Source: Candidatus Accumulibacter iunctus
GTDB taxonomy: Bacteria; Pseudomonadota; Gammaproteobacteria; Burkholderiales; Rhodocyclaceae
Reading direction: 5' to 3'
DNA length: 13,689 nucleotides
Assembly (NCBI GenBank): GCA_002345025.1
Contig: DDUX01000120.1
Location: 1-13,689, forward strand
In this document: positions 8,641 to 13,689 of the stretch, piece by piece
Layout: each line of letters begins with the position of its first letter
How positions within the stretch are numbered: position 1 is the stretch's first letter
Translations under genes and position numbers: made by a program
The notes under the pieces: generated by a model
Seen by the model: only the letters and a program-made list of their open reading frames with translations
Told to the model about the DNA's origin: nothing
The model's database searches: none

Positions 8641-8670
8641 TGTCGGAACCGCGAGCTGCGGCGGTACAAT
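8641..8670 (+). promoter_or_regulatory. Putative promoter of the DUF3313 lipoprotein gene
   Basis: GCGGTACAATGTTCG contains TACAAT (8665-8670), a 5/6 -10 box. The -35 position (TGTCGG, 8641-8646, 18-nt spacer) is poor. The start point would be near 8677, 22 nt before the ATG at 8699, which fits that start and rules out in-frame starts at 8612 and 8669. Confidence 0.5.
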
Positions 8671-8698
8671 GTTCGCCTTACCTACCCGAGAAGCGATC

Positions 8699-9532
8699 AT
8701 GAAAGCTGAGCATCGAGTTCACGCCGCCGCCACCCCGAGCAGTTTTTCGTGGCGGCGGGCGGACCACCGCGTGCGCGGCACCGCGCTCCGCTGCTTGGCG
8801 GCGGCGCTGCTGCTCGCCGGCTGCGCCGGCCCGGCGACCAACGTCACCGTCAGCGACCCGGCGCGCATCACGCGCAGCGGCTTCCTCACCGACTACAAGG
8901 CGCTGGCGCCGTCGCCGGGGGCCGAGGGCACCCTCTGCTGGCGGCAGCCCGGGCTCGACCTCAAGGCCTACGACAAGGTGCTGATCAACCGCATCGTCGT
9001 CACCCTCAAGGCCGACCAGCAACAGGGGATCGATCCGACCGAGCTGAAGGCGCTCGTCGACTACTTCCACGCCTCGCTGGTGAAGGCGCTCAAGCCGCAG
9101 ATGCAGGTCGTCGAGCAGCCGGGTCCGGGGGTCATCGTGCTGCGCATCGCACTGACCAACCTGGTGCCGACGCAGGTCAGCCGCAGCCTGATGGGGACGG
9201 CGATCCCCTACGCCTTCACCGCCGAACTGGCCTCCGGTCCGGCGAGCGGCAGGCCGGCCGGGTCGACGCCGTATCTCGGCGAGACGGGGATGGAGATCCA
9301 GTTCACCGACGGCGCGACCAACCAGGTGCTCGCCGAATGCGCCGACGCGCAGATCGGCCGCAAGTACGCGGCGGCGGTCGAGGAGGGTGCCGAGGGTGCG
9401 ACCGACACCTGGGTCAAGGGTTACATGAACTCGTTCCAGGCCTGGGCCTACGCGCAGAACGCCTTCGACAAGTGGGCGAAGCTGATCGCCGATCGTTTCG
9501 CCGTGCTGCGCGGTGCCAGCCCGGCGAAGTAG
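8699..9532 (+). CDS. DUF3313-family outer-membrane-type lipoprotein
   Basis: A 277-residue predicted lipoprotein. The ATG at 8699 is chosen because GAGAAG (8688-8693) lies five nt upstream and a -10 box lies further upstream. The basic N-region is unusually long (about 30 residues), then a hydrophobic stretch ends in the lipobox LLLAGC, with C42 as the acylated residue. The mature part shows DUF3313 features: SGFLTDYKALAPS, then LDLKAYDKVLINRIVV, GIDPTELKALVDYFHASLVKAL and a PGPGVIVLRIALTNLVPT segment. The family's function is not established to my knowledge. Residues after the lipobox are GPAT, without the Asp+2 retention signal, so the outer membrane is the likely site. It ends 31 nt before the thiolase gene with no terminator seen, so it may head that transcript, although the functional link to acyl-CoA metabolism is unclear. 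Confidence 0.85.
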   Translation: MKAEHRVHAAATPSSFSWRRADHRVRGTALRCLAAALLLAGCAGPATNVTVSDPARITRSGFLTDYKALAPSPGAEGTLCWRQPGLDLKAYDKVLINRIVVTLKADQQQGIDPTELKALVDYFHASLVKALKPQMQVVEQPGPGVIVLRIALTNLVPTQVSRSLMGTAIPYAFTAELASGPASGRPAGSTPYLGETGMEIQFTDGATNQVLAECADAQIGRKYAAAVEEGAEGATDTWVKGYMNSFQAWAYAQNAFDKWAKLIADRFAVLRGASPAK

Positions 9533-9563
9533 CCGCGCTGAAGGAAAAGGCAAGGAGAAACGG

Positions 9564-10751
9564 ATGCAGGGAAAGGCGGTGGTGGCCGGTGTCGGCGCGA
9601 TACCCTTCGGCAAGCCGGGGGCGACCGAAAGCTATGATCTGATGGCCGCGGCAGCGACGCGGCGGGCGCTCGCCAATGCCGGCCTCGGCTATGAGGACGT
9701 GCAGCAGGCGATCGTCGGCTACGTCTATGGTGATTCGACCTCCGGCCAGCGCGCGCTCTACGGCGTCGGCATGAGCGGCATCCCGATCGTCAATGTGAAC
9801 AACAACTGTTCGACCGGGTCGACGGCGCTCTTCCTCGCCCGACAGCTCGTCGAGGCGGGTGCGGTCGACTGCGTGCTGGCGCTCGGTTTCGAGCAGATGC
9901 GGTCGGGCGCGCTGACCGAGCACTGGAGCGACCGGCCGTCGCCCTTCTCGCGTTTCGACGAGCTGTGCGCCGAGATCGCTCCCTACCCGGTGCCGCTGGC
10001 GCTGCGCTACTTCGGCGGCGCCGGCGTCGAATACATGCAGCGCCACGGCGCGACGGCGAGCCTCTTCGCGCGCGTGCGCGCCAAAGCGAGCCGGCACGCT
10101 GCGCACAACCCCGGCGCGCTGCTGCGCAAGGTGGTCAGCGAGGAAGAAGTGCTGGCGGCGCCGCTGATCTGTGCCGAGGCCGGCATGACGCGGCTGATGG
10201 CCTGCCCGCCGACCTGCGGTGCGGCGGCGGCGATCATCGTCTCGCCCGCCTTTGCCGCCCGCCGCAATCTCGACCGGCGCGTGGTGATCGCCGCGCAGGC
10301 GATGACCACCGACCGCCCGGGAACCTTCGACAAACGCAGCATGTTGGCGCTGGTCGGCGCCGACATGAGCCGCGAGGCGGCCGACCTCGTCTACGAGCAG
10401 GCGGGAATCGGTCCCGGCGACATCGACGTCGTCGAACTGCACGACTGCTTCGCCCAGAACGAGGTCATCAGCTACGAGGCGCTGCGCCTGTGCCCCGAGG
10501 GCGGCGCCGAGCAATTCGTCGCCGACGGCGACAACAGCTACGGCGGCAGGGTGGTGACCAACCCCTCCGGCGGCCTGCTGTGCAAGGGGCATCCGCTCGG
10601 CGCCACCGGGCTCGCGCAGTGCGCCGAACTGGTCGAACAGTTGCGCGGCGAAGCCGGCGAACGGCAGGTGGCGGGCGCCCGCATCGCGCTGCAGCACAAT
10701 CTCGGGCTTGGCGGCGCCTGCGTCGTCACGCTCTACCAGCGGGCCGCCTGA
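9564..10751 (+). CDS. SCP2-type thiolase (acetyl-CoA acyltransferase / lipid-transfer protein family)
   Basis: A 395-residue thiolase-fold enzyme, predicted to cleave 3-oxoacyl-CoA with CoA or to run the reverse condensation in the cytoplasm. The ATG at 9564 follows AAGGAG (9552-9557) with six nt spacing; upstream in-frame codons are not family-like. Nucleophile C82 lies in VNNNCSTGS. The SCP2-thiolase motif ELHDCFAQNE is at 291-300 with H293. The second active-site region is GGLLCKGHPLGATG with C340 and H343, and the C-terminal GLGGA is at 381-385. All expected catalytic residues are present. It resembles the thiolase half of sterol carrier protein X and bacterial 'lipid-transfer proteins', but there is no SCP2 domain. 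It heads a run with a dehydrogenase and an acyl-CoA dehydrogenase, suggesting acyl-CoA breakdown. Substrate length or branching cannot be deduced. Confidence 0.93.
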   Translation: MQGKAVVAGVGAIPFGKPGATESYDLMAAAATRRALANAGLGYEDVQQAIVGYVYGDSTSGQRALYGVGMSGIPIVNVNNNCSTGSTALFLARQLVEAGAVDCVLALGFEQMRSGALTEHWSDRPSPFSRFDELCAEIAPYPVPLALRYFGGAGVEYMQRHGATASLFARVRAKASRHAAHNPGALLRKVVSEEEVLAAPLICAEAGMTRLMACPPTCGAAAAIIVSPAFAARRNLDRRVVIAAQAMTTDRPGTFDKRSMLALVGADMSREAADLVYEQAGIGPGDIDVVELHDCFAQNEVISYEALRLCPEGGAEQFVADGDNSYGGRVVTNPSGGLLCKGHPLGATGLAQCAELVEQLRGEAGERQVAGARIALQHNLGLGGACVVTLYQRAA

Positions 10752-10752
10752 G

Positions 10753-10788
10753 CCGTCGCCGGGCAACGACGTGGCAGCCCGGCGGCGG
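10753..10788 (+). other. Strong GC-rich stem-loop just after the thiolase stop
   Basis: Positions 10753-10764 pair with 10777-10788 to form a 12-bp stem (one G-T wobble, core CGCCGGGC/GCCCGGCG) around a 12-nt loop. It begins two nt after the stop codon and has no U-tract. It could stabilise the thiolase 3' end or attenuate downstream transcription. Confidence 0.4.
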
Positions 10789-10810
10789 GCCGCGGCGCAC
10801 GCCCCCGGTG

Positions 10811-10828
10811 ACCGCCGCCGGAGGCGGT
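10811..10828 (+). terminator. Short stem-loop with following TTT, possible weak attenuator
   Basis: ACCGCC (10811-10816), loop GCCGGA and GGCGGT (10823-10828) are followed by TT and then C. The U-run is too short for a confident terminator. It ends about 10 nt before the ribosome-binding site of the dehydrogenase gene. Confidence 0.25.
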
Positions 10829-10850
10829 TTCAATCGACAGGGAGCAATTC

Positions 10851-11675
10851 ATGGCAAAACTCGCAGGCAAGGTGGCGATCGTCAGCGGTTCCGGCCGCGG
10901 CATCGGTCGCGCGGTGGCGCTCAAGCTGGCGGAGGAGGGCGCGCATGTGGTGGTCAACGATGTCGACACCGCAACGGCGGCAGAGACCGTCAGCGCCATC
11001 GTCGCTGCCGGCGGCCAGGCGGTCGCCTGCGTCGGCAGTGTCACCAGCGCCGATTTCGCCGAGCGCTTCGTGCAGACGGCGCTCAGCCAGTTCGGCGGCC
11101 TCGACATCATCATCAACAACGCCGGTTACACCTGGGACAATGTCGTCCAGAAGATGAGCGACGAGCAATGGCAGGCGATGCTCGACGTCCATCTGACGGC
11201 GCCCTTCCGCATCCTGCGCGCGGCCGCCGACTTCTTCCGCGCCGCCGCCAAGAGCGAGAGCGACAGCGGCTGTCAAAGCTACCGCAAGGTCGTCAATGTC
11301 TCGTCGATCGCCGGTGTCGGCGGCAACGCCGGGCAGGCCAACTACGCCGCCGCCAAGGCCGGCATCGTCGGCCTGACGCGCACGCTGGCGAAGGAGTGGG
11401 GGCGCTACCGCGTGAACGTCAACTGCGTCGCCTTCGGCCTGATCAACACGCGGCTGACCAGTGCCGCCGCCGGCGACGCGGTGCTCGACATCGAGGGCCG
11501 GCAGATCAAGGCCGGCGTCAATCCGGAGCTGCTGCAGCAGATGGCGGCGATGATCCCGCTCGGCCGCGGCGGCACGCCGGAGGAGGCGGCCGGCGCCGTC
11601 GTCATGCTCTGCTACCCGGAAGCCAACTACGTCTCCGGCGAACTGCTCGTCTGCGGCGGCGGCTTCCGCATCTAG
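10851..11675 (+). CDS. Short-chain dehydrogenase/reductase, probable 3-hydroxyacyl-CoA dehydrogenase or FabG-like
   Basis: A 274-residue classical SDR, predicted to interconvert 3-hydroxyacyl and 3-oxoacyl thioesters with NAD(P). The ATG follows AGGGAG (10839-10844) at six nt. The cofactor motif SGSGRGIG is at 12-19, and D37 at the end of beta-2 (VVVNDVD) suggests a preference for NAD(H). NNAG is at 89-92. The catalytic Ser is S152 in NVSSIAG, with Y165 and K169 in GQANYAAAKAG. The tetrad position usually held by Asn is H114 in LDVHLTAPF, a substitution also present, from memory, in the human HSD17B4 dehydrogenase domain. A short insertion (AAAKSESDSGCQSYR, about 131-145) precedes the catalytic strand. 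It lies 99 nt after the thiolase and 16 nt before the acyl-CoA dehydrogenase. A role in the hydroxyacyl-CoA step is inferred from these neighbours. Confidence 0.9.
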   Translation: MAKLAGKVAIVSGSGRGIGRAVALKLAEEGAHVVVNDVDTATAAETVSAIVAAGGQAVACVGSVTSADFAERFVQTALSQFGGLDIIINNAGYTWDNVVQKMSDEQWQAMLDVHLTAPFRILRAAADFFRAAAKSESDSGCQSYRKVVNVSSIAGVGGNAGQANYAAAKAGIVGLTRTLAKEWGRYRVNVNCVAFGLINTRLTSAAAGDAVLDIEGRQIKAGVNPELLQQMAAMIPLGRGGTPEEAAGAVVMLCYPEANYVSGELLVCGGGFRI

Positions 11676-11691
11676 GCCCGGGCGACGTCCG

Positions 11692-12837
11692 ATGGCGATC
11701 GCCCGCACCCTCTTCGACGACGGCCACCGGCAGTATGCGGCGGCGCTCGACCGCTTCATCGCACTCGAGGTGGCGCCGCACTACGAGCGCTTTGAAGAGC
11801 AGGGCTTTGTCGACCGCGAGCTGTGGCTGCGCGCCGCCGCCGCCGGCTTCCTCTGCTCGTCGCTGCCCGAGGAGTACGGCGGTGCCGGCGCCGACAAGCT
11901 GTACAGCGTCGTCCTCTTCGAGCAACTGGCGCGCAACGCGGTGCAGAACCTGCTCGGCTGGTCGCTGCATTCGGAGATCGTTGCCCCCTACCTGCTGCAC
12001 TACGGCAGCGAGGCGATCCGTCAGCGCTACCTGCCGCGCATGGCGAGTGGCGAGCTGATCGGCGCCATCGCGATGACCGAGCCCGGCGCGGGCTCCGACC
12101 TGCAGGGGCTGCGCACGACGGCGCTGCGTGACGGCGAGGACTACATCCTCAACGGCGGCAAGACCTTCATCACCAACGGCTCGCTCTGCGATCTCGTCGT
12201 CGTCGTCGCGAAGACCGATCCGGCCGCTGCCGGCAAGGGCATCAGCCTGCTCGTCGTCGACATGCGCTGGCCCGGCTGCAGTCGCGGGCGGCGGCTGAAG
12301 AAGATCGGCATGCGCGCGCAGGACACCGGCGAACTCTTCTTCGACGACGTGCGCGTGCCGCTCGACCACCTGCTCGGCGAGGAGAACCGCGGCTTCGCCT
12401 ACCTGATGAACGAGCTGCCGTGGGAGCGGCTGCAGATCGCCATCAGTGCCGTCGCGCAGGCGGAAGCGGCGATCGAATGGAGCAGCCGCTACTGCCGCGA
12501 ACGCCAGGCCTTCGGGCAGGCGATCATGCAGTTCCAGAACACCCGCTTCACCCTCGCCGAGGCGCTGACTGAGGTGCAGGTGGCGCGCGTCTTCGTCGAC
12601 CGCTGCATCGAACTCTTCGTCCGCGGCGAACTCGACGCGACGGCGGCGTCGATGGCCAAGTACTGGTGCACGGACCTGCAGTGCAAGGTGCTCGACGCCT
12701 GCCTGCAACTGCACGGCGGCAACGGCTGCATGCTCGACTACCCGATCGCCCGCGCCTGGACCGACGCCCGCGCCGCGCGCATCTACGGCGGCAGCAACGA
12801 GATCATGAAGGAACTGATCGCCCGGCAGTTGCCGTGA
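11692..12837 (+). CDS. Acyl-CoA dehydrogenase, LCAD/ACADL-like
   Basis: A 381-residue FAD enzyme catalysing alpha-beta dehydrogenation of acyl-CoA, passing electrons to electron-transfer flavoprotein. FAD/substrate motifs include AMTEPGAGSD (127-136) and the RQAFGQAI segment (271-278). The usual MCAD-type base position near the C terminus is glycine here (IYGGSNEIMKELIAR, G366). The catalytic base is instead expected at E245 in NELPWERLQIA, as in long-chain and isovaleryl-CoA dehydrogenases. The C-terminal half (SMAKYWCTDLQ, LQLHGGNGCM, IYGGSNEIMKELIAR) closely resembles mammalian LCAD as I remember it. The start gives a normal family N terminus (ARTLFDDGHRQY) but has no good Shine-Dalgarno; with a 16-nt gap after the dehydrogenase gene, coupled translation is likely. 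The substrate is probably a long or branched acyl-CoA, by inference. Confidence 0.94.
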   Translation: MAIARTLFDDGHRQYAAALDRFIALEVAPHYERFEEQGFVDRELWLRAAAAGFLCSSLPEEYGGAGADKLYSVVLFEQLARNAVQNLLGWSLHSEIVAPYLLHYGSEAIRQRYLPRMASGELIGAIAMTEPGAGSDLQGLRTTALRDGEDYILNGGKTFITNGSLCDLVVVVAKTDPAAAGKGISLLVVDMRWPGCSRGRRLKKIGMRAQDTGELFFDDVRVPLDHLLGEENRGFAYLMNELPWERLQIAISAVAQAEAAIEWSSRYCRERQAFGQAIMQFQNTRFTLAEALTEVQVARVFVDRCIELFVRGELDATAASMAKYWCTDLQCKVLDACLQLHGGNGCMLDYPIARAWTDARAARIYGGSNEIMKELIARQLP

Positions 12838-12841
12838 ATTC

Positions 12842-12912
12842 CGGGGACAGTATACTAAATTCGCCGAGGGCGCGTTCGACGCGCTGCGGGTCGCGGGCCA
12901 CGGCCGGTGCCG
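12842..12912 (+). repeat. Direct repeat copy 1 (71 bp), left of the DUF433/DUF5615 pair
   Basis: It matches 13619-13689 at 70 of 71 positions (C12887 against G13664) and starts four nt after the acyl-CoA dehydrogenase stop. It contains the palindrome AGTATACT (12849-12856) and a perfect hairpin GCGCGT-TCG-ACGCGC (12870-12884). AATT precedes both copies, offset by one base. TATACT within it is also a good -10 box, with TTGCCG (12829-12834) 16 nt upstream. The GGGGACAGTATACT block resembles sequence I associate with REP-associated tyrosine transposases; this is recollection, and no transposase is present here. Confidence 0.9.
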
Positions 12913-13051
12913 TGCACCCAGCCGCTGCGTCGTCTGCACCGTCAGCCGTTCGCGCGCCAAGCGTTGGGCGCCGCTGCGTTCACCGGTTCACGACGTCGCA
13001 TGCCATCGTCCAAGCGGCGCCTGAGTCCGGGCCGATGCAGCACGGAGAGAG

Positions 13052-13060
13052 TGCTAGAAT
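13052..13060 (+). promoter_or_regulatory. Extended -10 promoter of the DUF433/DUF5615 pair, possibly leaderless
   Basis: TGCTAGAAT (13052-13060) has the extended -10 TGn followed by TAGAAT (5/6). The -35 position (around 13032-13037) does not match. Only six nt separate the -10 box from the ATG at 13067, so transcription would start at or very near the start codon. The rest of the gap from 12913 to 13051 holds no recognisable gene or repeat. Confidence 0.55.
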
Positions 13061-13066
13061 CTGTCG

Positions 13067-13288
13067 ATGATCGATTGGTCAACCTGTCCAGCTGTAGAGT
13101 GCCATCCTGACGTGGTGAGCGGGGCCTGGGTCTTTCGGAGCACCCGTGTGCCCGTCGCGGCCCTCTTTGAGAACCTTGAGGCGGGCGCCACGTTGGTCGA
13201 GTTTGTCCAGTGGTTTCCGGGCGTCAGCCTTGAACAGGCGAAGAGCGTTCTCGAGCATGCCGCCCGGAGCTCGCTTGCGGCAGCGTAG
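13067..13288 (+). CDS. DUF433-family protein, predicted antitoxin
   Basis: A 73-residue DUF433 (COG2442) protein. The family pattern is intact: HPDVVSGAWVFRSTRVPV at about 13-30 corresponds to the usual 'sdP.v.gG.p.irGTRipV', followed by ALFENLEAGATLVEFVQWFP (32-51) and an EQAKSVLEHA helix. The fold is a small helix-turn-helix type, expected to bind DNA and neutralise the partner nuclease. The stop TAG directly abuts the ATG of the DUF5615 gene with no intervening base, the typical order antitoxin then toxin. No Shine-Dalgarno sits at normal spacing; GAGAG at 13045-13049 is 17 nt away. The pairing with DUF5615 is a known VapBC-like arrangement predicted in the Makarova toxin-antitoxin surveys. 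Activity is inferred. Confidence 0.92.
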   Translation: MIDWSTCPAVECHPDVVSGAWVFRSTRVPVAALFENLEAGATLVEFVQWFPGVSLEQAKSVLEHAARSSLAAA

Positions 13289-13609
13289 ATGCGTATCGTG
13301 TTTGATCAGGGTACGCCAGTGCCACTGCGCCATTGCCTTGTCGATCACTTCGTCGTCACCGCCTTCGAGCAGGGCTGGTCAACGCTGAGAAACGGCGAAC
13401 TCCTTGCGGCGGTGGAGAGAGAAGGCTTTGATCTCCTGATCACCACGGATCGCCGGCTGAAGCATCAGCAGAACCTCGGCGCAAGAGCAATCGGAATCAT
13501 CGTCCTGAGCACCACGAGTTGGCCGCGCATACGCGCCGTCGAGCACATGGTCGTGGCCGCCGTCCAGAACGTCGCACCAGCCCGGTTGATCGAGGTCGAG
13601 ATTCCGTGA
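13289..13609 (+). CDS. DUF5615-family PIN-like protein, predicted toxin
   Basis: A 106-residue DUF5615 (COG4634) protein, a PIN-like nuclease fold. The first acidic residue D6 lies in MRIVFDQGTP, where many relatives have LLDE(N). NGEL (35-38) and FDLLITTDRRLKHQQNL (47-63, with D48 and D54) form the remaining putative metal site, and the C-terminal region carries the usual helix (IRAVEHMVVAAVQ). The length is typical, so it looks intact. Translation probably depends on the preceding DUF433 gene, because the ATG directly follows its stop and no ribosome-binding site is visible. The presumed action is RNA cleavage held in check by DUF433; the target is unknown. A direct repeat starts ten nt after the stop. 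Confidence 0.9.
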   Translation: MRIVFDQGTPVPLRHCLVDHFVVTAFEQGWSTLRNGELLAAVEREGFDLLITTDRRLKHQQNLGARAIGIIVLSTTSWPRIRAVEHMVVAAVQNVAPARLIEVEIP

Positions 13610-13618
13610 CGCGCAATT

Positions 13619-13689
13619 CGGGGACAGTATACTAAATTCGCCGAGGGCGCGTTCGACGCGCTGGGGGTCGCGGGCCACGGCCGGTGCCG
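13619..13689 (+). repeat. Direct repeat copy 2 (71 bp), right of the DUF433/DUF5615 pair, reaching the window end
   Basis: It is 70/71 identical to 12842-12912, offset by 777 bp, in the same orientation. Its hairpin is at 13647-13661 and its AGTATACT at 13626-13633. The window ends exactly where the similarity of copy 1 ends, so the true right boundary of the repeat cannot be judged. Confidence 0.9.

Noticed and set aside
9965..12058. 697-codon open frame on the plus strand across the thiolase, SDR and ACAD genes
   Set aside because: Arg-rich frame-shifted reading of three well-supported genes.
13379..13678. 99-codon minus-strand frame reading into the right-hand repeat
   Set aside because: Antisense to DUF5615 and lacking any motif; its first residues come from the repeat.

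Overview
The window looks like a chromosomal fragment from a high-GC betaproteobacterium. Rhodocyclales, perhaps an Accumulibacter-like lineage, is my guess from codon habits and gene style; no marker proves it. Most genes have strongly G/C-biased third codon positions. Three stretches differ: the left end (1-1660, about half G+C in the rows I counted), the ankyrin/propeller and metalloprotease block (about 4.9-8.5 kb, 58% in a counted row against 72% in the thiolase gene), and the right-end toxin-antitoxin pair (58% in a counted row). No rRNA, tRNA, CRISPR array or intact transposase is visible.

Layout, left to right. (1) 13-1594, minus strand: a Xre/ImmA-IrrE (COG2856-type) protein followed by a DUF4411 PIN-like protein, a predicted toxin-antitoxin-like pair. 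The DUF4411 gene is cut short at the window edge. (2) 1595-2092: a gene-free stretch with several GC-rich palindromes. (3) 2093-3757, minus strand: ettA, the ABC-F translation factor. (4) 3758-4039: a divergent promoter region with a very good sigma-70 promoter facing right. (5) 4040-8478, plus strand: an exported lytic transglycosylase, a 909-residue exported ankyrin-repeat plus PQQ-type beta-propeller fusion whose start overlaps the transglycosylase stop (TGATG), and a small exported zincin-like protein with HEIAH. (6) 8699-12837, plus strand: a DUF3313 lipoprotein, then an SCP2-type thiolase, a short-chain dehydrogenase and an LCAD-like acyl-CoA dehydrogenase. (7) 12842-13689: a DUF433/DUF5615 toxin-antitoxin pair bracketed by two nearly identical 71-bp direct repeats, the second ending exactly at the window edge.

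How the genes may work together. The transglycosylase, ankyrin/propeller protein and zincin are all predicted to act in the periplasm. They may form a cell-envelope module in which the ankyrin/propeller protein is a scaffold; this is the best candidate here for an undescribed system. The thiolase, dehydrogenase and acyl-CoA dehydrogenase cover three of the four beta-oxidation steps; no enoyl-CoA hydratase is present. The two PIN-type toxin modules at the ends, each with unusual edges (a small fold-back at the left, a repeat at the right), suggest mobile or assembly-breaking sequence bordering a core segment.
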